Origin: Muribaculaceae bacterium
GTDB lineage: Bacteria; Bacteroidota; Bacteroidia; Bacteroidales; Muribaculaceae
Direction of reading: 5' to 3'
Assembly: GCA_011959405.1 (NCBI GenBank)
Contig: BLLX01000009.1
Span: 1-40,915 of the forward strand
Length of the DNA stretch: 40,915 nt
Shown here: piece after piece, positions 24,783-33,875 of the stretch
How the letters are laid out: each line of letters opens with the position of its first letter
Numbering within the stretch: position 1 is the first letter of the stretch
Notes under the pieces: model-generated
Told to the model about the DNA's origin: nothing
Seen by the model: only the letters and a program-made list of their open reading frames with translations
Database searches by the model: none
Made by a program: the position numbers and the translations under genes

Positions 24783-24783
24783 G
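24753..24783 (+). promoter_or_regulatory. promoter of the M60 protease gene
   Basis: TTG at 24753-24755 (in the hairpin loop) and TATCTTTG at 24776-24783 (in the 3' arm) with a 20-base spacer. The leader to the ATG at 24880 is about 90 bases. Confidence 0.65.
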
Positions 24784-24879
24784 CGCGTTGTCAGATCGTT
24801 ATGCTCATTACGGTGCATTACACACATTTTACGCTTATAATTTTTAATACCATAAACTACTAACAATCAATTATCTACG

Positions 24880-27800
24880 ATGAAACTAATCTGTTGTAAG
24901 CATCTGCTGGCCGCAGCCCTGATGGCTTTTGCCGGACTGGCGTCTGTTGCACATGCAGCGGTGGAGGCCGGTAAGGTATATCGGTTTGCCAATGTCGCTT
25001 ATCCCGACAAGGCACTTACCGGAAACGGTCAGTCATCCGGCACTACGGCAAATTCTATCAGCCCCGATGACTATTCGCAGTATTGGCTTGCGGAAAACGC
25101 ATCTAACGGCGCTGTGTATCTCCGTAATCTCAATAACGGCACTTATCTTGAGAGTTCGAGAGCCATGTCCGTAGTCTGGGGCGCTACCCTGACTGCGAAT
25201 GCGAACTGTGCCATGAATATTACGGAAAACGATAGCTATCTGCTGGTGCGTGCATACGGCGACAACAATAATTACGGGTATATGCATTGCGACGGCTCTT
25301 CAAGAGTGGTGAGCTGGAGCAATGATGCGGCAGCTACAAGATGGACAGCCAGTGTCATTGATATCTCGCAGTCGGAAATCGAGGATGCATTGGCAAAGGC
25401 CGATGAACTGAACCACATAACAGACAACATCAGCACTATCCAGAATGCTCTGAATGCAATGTTTGCCGACAAGGCATGCACGAAACTCAACAGTACGTAT
25501 CAGAACATGAGCGCATCGAAGCTTGCCAGCGATGCCAACTACAAGGCACTTCCCGCGCAACTGCAGAACATGGTCAAGAAGGTGCAGTCCGGCAATTGGG
25601 CCGAATCCGACACGCGCTACAAGACCGAGTGGGATTCGAAACACGCCAAGAAGTTCAGGGTACAGAGTTATGAGCCATTCAGCCGTGGAGCTGAAGCCGC
25701 CAATATGATGGGTGTGCAGGCTTACACCAACATGAATAATCCTACGGGCATTCTCACCAATAGCCATGACGTGCTTTACGTGATGGTGAATGAAGCACCG
25801 AAAGACGGTTCGACCCTGTATATTGACGGAGCCGTAGGTCCCGGCATGTTTAATGACTACAACAGTGGGGTGGAGCTTCATGACGGTCTTAACATAATCC
25901 CGATGTGGGCCAATAAAGCCGCACAATATATCTACTATACTGTAGATACATATAATTCCAACACAAGTGTAAGAAAACACCGTCTGCCCGATTTCAATGA
26001 CATAACCATTCATATCGAGGGCGGTTCGGTCAACGGTTTCTTCAACCACATAGGCGATGAACTTTATGCTCCCGACACCAATGAGGACTGGGCATATTAT
26101 CGCACAAGAGCCCAGCATGATATGTTTGATCTGGTCGGAGAATACGTGATTCTGCATTTCTTCTTTGATCAGGTGATGACTAAACCTGACGGCGGATATC
26201 TTACCGACGGTCTTAAAGGAATCCTTGATCCGTCACGTCGCCAGTTTGATCTGCCGGAAATTATGACGGCATGGGATGACATGTGTTTTGCCGAGCGTCT
26301 TATTATCGGCGCTCAGTCCAGTGAAGATATTCTCAGTCCAAGAGCCAAGGGTTATTACGAGCCTATGGAAGGAGACAAGATTGCGTCAAGTGTGGCCACC
26401 AGCCATGAGTATTTCAACAATCGCATGATGGGCATAACCATGCAAGGCGATCTGTACATGAATGCGACATCATGGCGTACGGCATATAATCCCAGCACCG
26501 CAGCCGACATTCTGCTGCACATCAAGGATAATTCTGGCGCTATCTGGGGGCCGGCTCATGAATACGGTCATATCAACCAGTATCCGATGAAATTTGCCGG
26601 TACTACCGAGATTTCAAACAATGTATTCTCCAACGTGGCCGTATTCTATCAGGGCATTGCCACATCAAGAGCGGATTACCCAAGCCGTCAGCGTGAAATA
26701 TTCAATAAGAATCTGACATATCTTGAAAACGGCACCTGGGGCACTACACGAATGTTCATGCAGCTGTGGCTCTACTATCACGCTACAGGCCACAACAAGA
26801 AATTCTATCCTCGCCTTTATGAACTGCTTCGGAAAAATCCGCGTCAGCAGTCATACTACCTGAATTGCCGCTACGACATGCTGCATTTCGCTAAAATGTG
26901 CTGTATGGCAGCCGAGGAGGACCTGACGGACTTCTTTACGACATGGGGCTTCTTTGTGCCGCTGGACAATTATTTCATTGGTGATTACAGTGAATTCTAT
27001 GCTACTCTTACACAGGAAGATATTGATGCGGTCAAGCGTGAAATCGCGGATATGAAATATCCTAAAAACAATGCGATGCTGTTTATCGACGACCGTCCCG
27101 GATCTGACCGTCAGTCGTACAGCGGTTTCGCCAAGGAAGAGTGCGGAGAGCTTGGCGGTCTAAAGGACTTTGCCGCCGGCACCAAATCGGACGGCAAATA
27201 TGTCTATAGTGTGTCCGGACTTGATATCACCCTGTCAGGCGGAAAGGGCGGAGTCGGTTTTGCCGCTTATGACGGGAATGGCAATATAATCACATTTGCC
27301 AACACATACAGTTGGACAATGACCGTCAATGCCGCGGAAATGCTTGCCACCGGAAAAGCCAAAATATACAGTGTGGGATCCGACAATACCCTTACAGAGG
27401 TTCCGAATGTGATCGACCGTGGTACTGCGGATCAGAAAAAAGATCTGCTCACTGATGCGATTGCCGCAGCCAGAGGTATAATTGCTCTGGCCGATGAAAC
27501 CGAGACTAAAGTCAGCTGGTACCGTGCGTCGGCTCTCGTTGACCTCTCGGCGGCAGTAGAGACTGCGGAAAGCGCACTTTCCTCAGGTTCCTCGGATGCT
27601 ATTAACAGTGCGTATCATGCTCTGGCAACTGAATATTATGGGTTGCTGAAAAATACCGAAGCCAGAATTGCCATAGAGCCTGGCTATGGTTACCGCATTG
27701 TCAACAAGGGCTTCTCTTCTCGTGCTCTGTCGGTAAATTCACGCAACCAGTGTGCTGCGACAACGGTCAATGAGTCTGTCGACAGTCAGGTGTGGTTCTT

Positions 27801-28968
27801 TACCCAGTCAGAGACAGACGGACAGTTCTATATACGCAATAAGGCAAACGGCATGTATATCGGCAGTGTCGAGTCGAATGCCACAGTTATTCCGACCACC
27901 ACTGTTCCGGTTTCCTATGCGGTGATTGAACTTGGTGACGGCGTACTCGCTTTGGCTGCCAACGGTGACCAAGGCTCCAATTCTCTGAATATAGACCCCA
28001 ACTACAATGTGGTTAGATGGAGTTCTTCGGAGGCAACCTCGCAGTGGACGATTACGTGCGTAGGCAAGGACGAGACTCCGGAGCTGATCACAAATCTCAC
28101 CAACCTTATTGAAAAGACCGACAATCTGGTCAAGCAGGCCGGCACTATTGAAACCGCCAGAGAGACTGTTGAACTGGAAGCATCTCAGTTCTCGTCGAAT
28201 GCCAACGGTGATGGTTTCACATCGTGGGACGTGCTTCTGGACAACAATCTGCGCACAGAGTTCAAGAGCGCAAGCACTACGGAAGAAGGCACCACCGACG
28301 GTCTTGACCATTATATCGACATTGATCTCGGCACGAAGGGCCGCTCTACCTGCTTCTCGTTTACCTATACCACACGCCGCAATTCTACATCCTATGCTCC
28401 GTCGTGTATAGTGGTTTACGGCTCCACCACAAATGGTTCGACCAAGACATGGGAACATGTGGCTACGTTTGCCGAAGATCTTCCAAAGACAAACCGCGAG
28501 GTCTATTTGTCCGACGCAGTACCTTTGGCAAAGGCTTTCCGCCATCTTCGCTTCATGGTGACGGAGACTCACTACGGACAGGATGATAACGGCCATCCTT
28601 CATTTGTCATGGCAGAGTTCGGTCTGTCTAAGGCGACTGTGAAAGCAACTCCTTCGTCGGATTATCCTGATGTCACGGCCGCCCATATGGAAAATGCCTA
28701 TAAGAGCATGCTTTCCGGACGCGGTGTGGTGAATGCAGATGTCACATCGTCTCAGCTTAAGGACGCATACGAGACATTGTCGAGACATTATACCGAATTG
28801 GTCAACGCCATGCACGTGGTCGGTATCGTTGACATTGAGGGCGATGCTGCCGACAATTCGGCTACTGTCATCTATGACCTGTCTGGACGCCGTCTGAACA
28901 CGGTGACTGCTCCCGGTATCTATATTGTCAACGGAAAGAAGCTCATGCTCAAACCAGGCGATTTCTGA
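24880..28968 (+). CDS. secreted M60-family mucin-type metalloprotease
   Basis: Zinc protease likely to cut O-glycosylated mucin-type proteins. The 1362-residue protein has a signal peptide (to about residue 26, AHAAVE). A trefoil/ricin-like module (about 27-165) follows, then the M60 catalytic region (about 255-735) with HExxH as H560-E561-Y562-G563-H564 and the likely third ligand Glu577. A second trefoil-like module (about 930-1063) resembles the first in its WF/WL..DG..YIRN..NG.YI and RW.S..A.S.W patterns. An F5/8-type C (discoidin-like) domain spans about 1092-1247. The C-terminus has VIYDLSGRRL..PGIYI.NGKK, a short sorting-like tail. Partner enzyme in function to the sialidase 15 kb upstream. 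Confidence 0.92.
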   Translation: MKLICCKHLLAAALMAFAGLASVAHAAVEAGKVYRFANVAYPDKALTGNGQSSGTTANSISPDDYSQYWLAENASNGAVYLRNLNNGTYLESSRAMSVVWGATLTANANCAMNITENDSYLLVRAYGDNNNYGYMHCDGSSRVVSWSNDAAATRWTASVIDISQSEIEDALAKADELNHITDNISTIQNALNAMFADKACTKLNSTYQNMSASKLASDANYKALPAQLQNMVKKVQSGNWAESDTRYKTEWDSKHAKKFRVQSYEPFSRGAEAANMMGVQAYTNMNNPTGILTNSHDVLYVMVNEAPKDGSTLYIDGAVGPGMFNDYNSGVELHDGLNIIPMWANKAAQYIYYTVDTYNSNTSVRKHRLPDFNDITIHIEGGSVNGFFNHIGDELYAPDTNEDWAYYRTRAQHDMFDLVGEYVILHFFFDQVMTKPDGGYLTDGLKGILDPSRRQFDLPEIMTAWDDMCFAERLIIGAQSSEDILSPRAKGYYEPMEGDKIASSVATSHEYFNNRMMGITMQGDLYMNATSWRTAYNPSTAADILLHIKDNSGAIWGPAHEYGHINQYPMKFAGTTEISNNVFSNVAVFYQGIATSRADYPSRQREIFNKNLTYLENGTWGTTRMFMQLWLYYHATGHNKKFYPRLYELLRKNPRQQSYYLNCRYDMLHFAKMCCMAAEEDLTDFFTTWGFFVPLDNYFIGDYSEFYATLTQEDIDAVKREIADMKYPKNNAMLFIDDRPGSDRQSYSGFAKEECGELGGLKDFAAGTKSDGKYVYSVSGLDITLSGGKGGVGFAAYDGNGNIITFANTYSWTMTVNAAEMLATGKAKIYSVGSDNTLTEVPNVIDRGTADQKKDLLTDAIAAARGIIALADETETKVSWYRASALVDLSAAVETAESALSSGSSDAINSAYHALATEYYGLLKNTEARIAIEPGYGYRIVNKGFSSRALSVNSRNQCAATTVNESVDSQVWFFTQSETDGQFYIRNKANGMYIGSVESNATVIPTTTVPVSYAVIELGDGVLALAANGDQGSNSLNIDPNYNVVRWSSSEATSQWTITCVGKDETPELITNLTNLIEKTDNLVKQAGTIETARETVELEASQFSSNANGDGFTSWDVLLDNNLRTEFKSASTTEEGTTDGLDHYIDIDLGTKGRSTCFSFTYTTRRNSTSYAPSCIVVYGSTTNGSTKTWEHVATFAEDLPKTNREVYLSDAVPLAKAFRHLRFMVTETHYGQDDNGHPSFVMAEFGLSKATVKATPSSDYPDVTAAHMENAYKSMLSGRGVVNADVTSSQLKDAYETLSRHYTELVNAMHVVGIVDIEGDAADNSATVIYDLSGRRLNTVTAPGIYIVNGKKLMLKPGDF

Positions 28969-28995
28969 TCCGTCTCTGACATTCACTACCCAAGA

Positions 28996-29047
28996 ATAAA
29001 AAGCAAGCGGCGCCCGTTGAATCATTCGGGCGCCGCTGTCTGTTTTC
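28996..29047. terminator. bidirectional terminator between the M60 gene and gpmI
   Basis: Stem AGCGGCGCCCG (29006-29016) pairs with CGGGCGCCGCT (29027-29037). Read on the minus strand it is followed by TTTTTATTC, and on the plus strand by a weaker TGTTTT. It serves both convergent genes. Confidence 0.85.
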
Positions 29048-29060
29048 CGAGCTATATTTA

Positions 29061-30572
29061 TCAGATCAGGGAATGTCCTGTCATTTCTGTGGGCTGGGGT
29101 AATCCCATTATGTGAAGAATTGTGGGAGCGACATCAGCGAGTTTGCCGTTTGAGATAGCTGCATTTTTGTCGGTGGTGACATAGACGCAGGGCACCGGGT
29201 TGAGCGAGTGGGCGGTGTTGGGAGTGCCGTCCTGATTGATAGCGTTGTCGGCATTGCCGTGGTCGGCTATGATGATTGCTTCGTAGCCGGCTTCCTTGGC
29301 TGCTTCGATTGTGCTCATGAGACATTCGTCGACTGCCACTACTGCTTTTTCGATGGCTTCATAGATGCCGGTGTGGCCTACCATGTCGCCGTTGGCGTAG
29401 TTGACAACGATAAAGTCATATTTTTCAGAGCGTATGGCTTCCGTGAGTTTGCCGCACACCTCGTATGCGCTCATTTCGGGTTTCAGGTCGTATGTGGCGA
29501 CTTTGGGCGAGGGAACCAGGATGCGCTCTTCGTTTTCATACGGGGTTTCACGTCCGCCGTTGAAGAAGAAGGTCACATGGGCATACTTTTCAGTCTCGGC
29601 GATATGAAGCTGGTGTTTGCCCTGCTTTGCCACATATTCTCCGAGGGTATTGTCCACGTTTTCTTTGTCGAAAAGGATGTGTACGCCGGTGAATGATGCA
29701 TCATACGGTGTCATGCAGTAATACTGCAGGCCGGGGATCGTGTGCATGTCGGCTTCGGGGATGTCGTGCTGGGTCAGGGCGACTGTGAGTTCCTTGGCGC
29801 GGTCGTTGCGGTAGTTGAAGAATATGACCACATCGTTTGGCTTGATTGTGCCGTCGACTGTGGAATTATGGATCGGTTTGATGAATTCGTCGGTCACGCC
29901 TTCATCGTAGCTCTGCTGCACGGCGGCTGCCATGTCGGTCGCTTGGGAGCCTTTGCCTTCGACGAGAAGATCGTAGGCTTCTTTGACGCGTTCCCATCGT
30001 TTGTCGCGGTCCATGGCGTAATAGCGTCCGATCACGGATGCGATTGTGCCTGCGCTTTTGGCGCAATGCTCCTGAAGGCTTTCTATGAAGCCCTTGCCGC
30101 TACGGGGGTCGGTGTCGCGGCCGTCCATGAAGCAGTGGAGATAGACTTTTTTCAGATCATAGTGGCGGGCAATGTCGCATAATGCCGTGATATGCTCGAA
30201 CGACGAGTGTACGCCGCCGTTGCTGGTCAGTCCCATCAGGTGGAGTCCGCATCCGGTGTCGTGTGCTGTTTCAAACGCCGATTTGATCTCGGGATTGTCG
30301 AGGATGGAGCCGTCGGCTATGGCCTTGTTGATTTTCACGAGGTCCTGATAGACCACACGTCCGGCGCCGATGTTGAGATGGCCCACTTCAGAGTTGCCCA
30401 TCTGTCCGTCGGGCAGACCGACGTTTTCGCCAGATGCCTGAAGTTCGGAGTGAGGGTAATTTGCCAGCAGGCTGTCCCAATAAGGAGTAGGGGTGGAGTA
30501 GATTACGTCGCTTTTTGAGCGGTTGCCTATACCCCAGCCGTCAAGAATCACGAGTAGTGCTTTTTTTGCCAT
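29061..30572 (-). CDS. gpmI: 2,3-bisphosphoglycerate-independent phosphoglycerate mutase
   Basis: Glycolytic enzyme that interconverts 3- and 2-phosphoglycerate using two manganese ions. The 503-residue protein opens with [11 protein letters not shown] and has the phospho-acceptor Ser in [17 protein letters not shown] (about residue 62), [20 protein letters not shown], and the metal-binding ADHGNAD near the C-terminus. Length matches the family (about 505-515). Transcribed alone on the minus strand, divergent from the GNAT gene. Confidence 0.97.
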   Translation of the reverse strand: MAKKALLVILDGWGIGNRSKSDVIYSTPTPYWDSLLANYPHSELQASGENVGLPDGQMGNSEVGHLNIGAGRVVYQDLVKINKAIADGSILDNPEIKSAFETAHDTGCGLHLMGLTSNGGVHSSFEHITALCDIARHYDLKKVYLHCFMDGRDTDPRSGKGFIESLQEHCAKSAGTIASVIGRYYAMDRDKRWERVKEAYDLLVEGKGSQATDMAAAVQQSYDEGVTDEFIKPIHNSTVDGTIKPNDVVIFFNYRNDRAKELTVALTQHDIPEADMHTIPGLQYYCMTPYDASFTGVHILFDKENVDNTLGEYVAKQGKHQLHIAETEKYAHVTFFFNGGRETPYENEERILVPSPKVATYDLKPEMSAYEVCGKLTEAIRSEKYDFIVVNYANGDMVGHTGIYEAIEKAVVAVDECLMSTIEAAKEAGYEAIIIADHGNADNAINQDGTPNTAHSLNPVPCVYVTTDKNAAISNGKLADVAPTILHIMGLPQPTEMTGHSLI

Positions 30573-30616
30573 TGTTTCTATAGCTTAGGTTTTGAGTGTT
30601 ACGATATTTCAGACTG

Positions 30617-30624
30617 CAAATTTA
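30617..30624 (-). promoter_or_regulatory. -7 promoter element for gpmI
   Basis: TAAATTTG on the minus strand, 45 bases upstream of the gpmI ATG. It lies 25 bases from the -7 element of the divergent GNAT gene, so the two promoters share the same short stretch. Confidence 0.5.
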
Positions 30625-30649
30625 CAATAAAAAATCAAGATTTTTTGCG

Positions 30650-30657
30650 TAATTTTG
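30650..30657 (+). promoter_or_regulatory. -7 promoter element for the GNAT-dgt-TPM genes
   Basis: TAATTTTG matches TAnnTTTG, 17 bases upstream of the chosen GNAT ATG. Transcription would start after about 30663, so an in-frame TTG at 30645 cannot be the start codon. Confidence 0.5.
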
Positions 30658-30674
30658 CGAGATATAAGATGATT

Positions 30675-31184
30675 ATGAGTGAAAGAACAGCAGCAATGAA
30701 ATATCCAGAGAAAGTAAAATCTCTGTATGAGAGTGCGTTTCCGCCGGAAGAGCGGCGCCCGTGGCCGGAATTTGTCCGTCTGGCCGAGACGGAGGAAATG
30801 TTTGAGGTCAGGGAGGTGGAGGATCCGGTTTCAGGAGATTTCGTAGGTTTTGTCACGGTATGGAACATGCCGGAAGGATTTGCCTATGTGGAGCATTTTG
30901 CGGTGATGCTTGATTTTCGAGGATATGGAACAGGCGGCCGCATCATTGACAGTGTGCAGTCTCCCACTGTTCTGGAGGTGGAGTTGCCGGATTCGGACGA
31001 CGCATGCCGTCGGATAGAGTTTTATCGCCGTCACGGCTTTGAAGTGGCCGAGGAGATGGAATATGTCCAGCCATCTTATGCCCCGGAGCTGCCTGAGGTG
31101 AGAATGCTGCTGATGTGTCGTGGCTGTGTGGATGTAAACAAGGCGGCAAGGCGCTTGCATGAAACGGTCTATGGTGTCAGGTAA
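30675..31184 (+). CDS. GNAT-family N-acetyltransferase
   Basis: Acetyl-CoA-dependent acyltransferase of 169 residues with the chosen start (ATGs at 30669 and 30696 are alternatives). The line LYESAFPPEERRPW is characteristic of a GNAT subgroup common in Bacteroidales, and FAYVEHFAVMLDFRGYGTGGRIID carries the acetyl-CoA-binding R-G-x-G-x-G-like motif of the fold. The substrate is unknown. The first beta strand usually found before LYE..FPPEE seems short here. It overlaps or abuts dgt, whose likely ATG is 11 bases after its stop. Confidence 0.8.
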   Translation: MSERTAAMKYPEKVKSLYESAFPPEERRPWPEFVRLAETEEMFEVREVEDPVSGDFVGFVTVWNMPEGFAYVEHFAVMLDFRGYGTGGRIIDSVQSPTVLEVELPDSDDACRRIEFYRRHGFEVAEEMEYVQPSYAPELPEVRMLLMCRGCVDVNKAARRLHETVYGVR

Positions 31185-31194
31185 CGGTGGAATG

Positions 31195-32529
31195 ATGCAG
31201 TGGCCGTCACTGATCAGCGACAAGCGTTTCGGGCTGGAGGACTACCATGACAGGCGCGCCGAGACCAGAAGCGATTTCCTGCGAGACTATGACCGTCTGG
31301 TGTTTTCGTCGCCTTTCCGGCGGTTGCAGAACAAGACTCAGGTATTTCCGTTGCCCGGCAGCATATTTGTGCACAACAGGCTCACCCACAGTATGGAAGT
31401 GGCCTGTGTGGGCCGCTCGATTGCCCGGGAGATCGCCAGGGGACTAAGCCGGAAGTATAAAAACGAGCCATGGGTCGACAAATTGGGCGATATCCCTGAT
31501 ATTGTTGCTGCGGCATGTCTGGCGCATGATCTTGGAAATCCTCCGTTCGGACACAACGGGGAGAAAGCCATATCCGCGTTTTTTTCAGAAGGGGCAGGAG
31601 CCGATCTGCGCGAAGAACTGTCGGCCGAGCAGTGGAGCGACCTGATAAATTTCGAGGGCAATGCCAACGCTTTCCGCCAGCTTACCCATCAGTTCAATGG
31701 GCGTAGAAAGGGCGGCTTTGCAATGACCTATTCCACATTGGCCTCTATTGTCAAGTATCCGTATGAGTCGCGTCTGTGGTGCAAACCGAATAAATTCGGC
31801 TTTTTCTGTACGGAGCGAGACGCTTTTGTAAGGGTTGCCGAGGAACTTGGACTTATACCCGACTACGGTCCTGAAGGTGAGGTGCGCTATTGCCGCCATC
31901 CTCTTGTGTTTGCTGTTGAAGCTGCCGACGATATATGTTACGAGGTGATGGATCTAGAAGATGCCCATAAACTGAAGATTCTTTCCACGGACGAAGTGAC
32001 GGCGCTCATGCTCGGCTTCTTTGACCCGGAGCGCCGCGGACGCATGGCCGGAATCATGGCCATGATTGACGATCCGAATGAACGGGTGGCATACATGCGT
32101 TCGTGCGTGATAGGCTCTCTTGTGAACTGCTGTGCTTCGGCATTTGTTGAAAATGAAGAGAAAATCCTGAACGGAAGTTTCACAGAGCCGCTGCTGGCGC
32201 ATATCTCGCAACGAGAACGGGCGGCCTACGAAGAGTGTAACCGCGTGTCGTGGGCCAGGATATACAAAGCTTCGGATGTGATTGATGTGGAGCTTGCCGG
32301 CAACAGGATCATAACTTTTCTGATGGATAAGCTGATACATGCCGTGCGTTTCCCTTCTCTCGCATATTCGAAACTTCTGCTGGCCAGGGTGCCGCAGCAG
32401 TATGATGTGGGATCTTCAGACCTGTTTACCAAAATTCAGGCGGTCATAGACCATGTATCGTCCATGACCGATGTCTATGCACTTGATTTATATAGAAAAC
32501 TTAATGGCATGAGCCTTCCAGCAGTATGA
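31195..32529 (+). CDS. dgt: deoxyguanosinetriphosphate triphosphohydrolase-like protein
   Basis: HD-domain enzyme that removes triphosphate from dGTP or other dNTPs, helping set the dNTP pool. About 444 residues from the ATG at 31195 (MQWPSLISDKRFG matches the usual N-terminus); in-frame ATGs at 31159, 31174 and 31192 lie upstream. Motifs: SPFRRLQNKTQVFPL, VHNRLTHSMEVACVGRS with the first metal His, AACLAHDLGNPPFGHNGE with the HD pair, and FAVEAADDICYEVMDLED with the last Asp. The stop overlaps the start of the next gene (ATGA). Confidence 0.93.
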   Translation: MQWPSLISDKRFGLEDYHDRRAETRSDFLRDYDRLVFSSPFRRLQNKTQVFPLPGSIFVHNRLTHSMEVACVGRSIAREIARGLSRKYKNEPWVDKLGDIPDIVAAACLAHDLGNPPFGHNGEKAISAFFSEGAGADLREELSAEQWSDLINFEGNANAFRQLTHQFNGRRKGGFAMTYSTLASIVKYPYESRLWCKPNKFGFFCTERDAFVRVAEELGLIPDYGPEGEVRYCRHPLVFAVEAADDICYEVMDLEDAHKLKILSTDEVTALMLGFFDPERRGRMAGIMAMIDDPNERVAYMRSCVIGSLVNCCASAFVENEEKILNGSFTEPLLAHISQRERAAYEECNRVSWARIYKASDVIDVELAGNRIITFLMDKLIHAVRFPSLAYSKLLLARVPQQYDVGSSDLFTKIQAVIDHVSSMTDVYALDLYRKLNGMSLPAV

Positions 32530-33794
32530 TTTTGAGAAAGTTTTTTGTTTTTTTGATAATGTTTGCCGCTTCTGCCGCAGGAGTGGTGTCGGCGGCTAAT
32601 GTGTACACGCTGGCACAGGTGCCCAACGTACATCTGCAGGACAGCACGCGTTTTCTGTCCAATCCGGACGGTATAATATCGGCAGATGCGCAGCAGCGCA
32701 TCGATGCCCGTCTGCGTTCGCTTATGTCGGGCACTACGGCCGAAGTGGTAGTTGTGGCGGTGGATGACATAGATGCTGATTCCGACATTGATGACTTTGC
32801 TACGGCTCTGTTCCGGCAATGGGGGATCGGCAAGAAGGATAATGACAACGGTCTGCTGATGCTCATTGTCAAGGACCGGCGTGAGGTGGTGATCAGGACT
32901 GGCTACGGCCTTGAAGGCATTCTGCCTGACGGAGTCTGCGGCTCTATCATACGTTCGGAGATAACTCCGCGTTTCCGTCAGGGAGATTTTGACGGAGGAG
33001 TGACAGGAGCTGTCGACGCGATAGCCAGGATCATAACATCTCCGGAGTCTCGTGACGAGGTGTTGAGCCGTCAGGCCAATAATGCGGCAGGGCATGGTGT
33101 TGACGGGTCGGCTCTGTTCGGGTATTATCTGTATGGTTGTGTCGGACTGTCTGTGCTTATGCTGGCCGGACTGATTGTCGTGCATTCGTCCTCGTCGCGC
33201 AGGTCGCGCTATGACCGCTATCAGATTCTCGACCGGCTCTATACGCCATATCTGTTTTTGTCGTTCATTGGCCTTGGCATGCCGTTGATCGCGCTTGTTC
33301 CTCTGGCGGTGATGCGTCGTAAGCTACGACGTGGGGCGTATATGTGCTCAAATTGCGGAGCACGCATGAATCTGGTTGACGAGGTGCACGACAATGACTA
33401 TCTGACACCTGCGCAGGACACAGAAGAGCGGATAAATTCCATAGATTACGATGTGTGGCTGTGTCCTGACTGCGGAGAGACCGAGATTCTTCCATACGTT
33501 CAGCGGTCGAGCGACTATACGGAGTGTCCACGATGTCATGCCCGGGCATGCCGGATGGTTTCGGACCGCGTGATGCGCAGACCGACTGTAAGCACCGAGG
33601 GCATAGGGGTGCGTACTTACCAGTGTGCTCACTGTCATCATTCCTATCATCAGAATTATTCTATAGCCAAACTCGCACCTCCGGTCATTATTGTGGGAGG
33701 TGGCGGTCATGGCGGCGGCCGTGGCGGCGGTTTTGGAGGTGGCAGCTTTGGCGGCGGTTTCACCGGCGGCGGTGGCGCGCGCGGCGGATGGTGA
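32526..33794 (+). CDS. TPM-domain membrane protein with zinc ribbon and Gly-rich tail
   Basis: A 422-residue protein of the YgcG/TPM group. Order: signal peptide (1-23); TPM domain (about 38-170) with NPDGIISADAQQRIDARL, FRQWGIGKKDNDNGLLMLI and RTGYGLEGILPD; two hydrophobic helices around 200-220 and 240-265; a cytoplasmic zinc-ribbon region with CSNCG, CPDCG, CPRCH and CAHCH pairs (about 277-375); and a C-terminal tail very rich in Gly (GGGGHGGG to the end). TPM proteins are linked to photosystem repair in plants and to membrane-protein or phosphatase functions elsewhere; the role in Bacteroidetes is unclear. Translationally coupled to dgt by an ATGA overlap. Confidence 0.85.
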   Translation: MILRKFFVFLIMFAASAAGVVSAANVYTLAQVPNVHLQDSTRFLSNPDGIISADAQQRIDARLRSLMSGTTAEVVVVAVDDIDADSDIDDFATALFRQWGIGKKDNDNGLLMLIVKDRREVVIRTGYGLEGILPDGVCGSIIRSEITPRFRQGDFDGGVTGAVDAIARIITSPESRDEVLSRQANNAAGHGVDGSALFGYYLYGCVGLSVLMLAGLIVVHSSSSRRSRYDRYQILDRLYTPYLFLSFIGLGMPLIALVPLAVMRRKLRRGAYMCSNCGARMNLVDEVHDNDYLTPAQDTEERINSIDYDVWLCPDCGETEILPYVQRSSDYTECPRCHARACRMVSDRVMRRPTVSTEGIGVRTYQCAHCHHSYHQNYSIAKLAPPVIIVGGGGHGGGRGGGFGGGSFGGGFTGGGGARGGW

Positions 33795-33811
33795 ATTCTG
33801 TGTGGTATATT

Positions 33812-33858
33812 AAAAAGATCAGGCCCGGGGCGATTGAAGTCCCGGGCCTGATCTTTTT
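33812..33858. terminator. bidirectional terminator between the TPM and subtilase genes
   Basis: AAAAAGATCAGGCCCGGG pairs with CCCGGGCCTGATCTTTTTT around a loop of about 11 bases. T runs lie on both strands, so it can end transcripts from both convergent units. Confidence 0.92.
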
Positions 33859-33875
33859 TGATATGTTTAGTTTTT

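Noticed and set aside
25300-26157. 285-codon minus-strand frame opposite the M60 protease
   Set aside because: No family motif; it is the shadow of the protease N-terminal half.
29208-30518. Chain of plus-strand open frames opposite gpmI
   Set aside because: They are rich in Val, Phe and Gly with no domains and fall wholly within a well-supported gpmI.
33690-33791. Gly-rich repeat tract at the end of the TPM gene as a DNA repeat element
   Set aside because: It is in-frame low-complexity coding sequence typical of TPM protein tails, not a separate repeat element.
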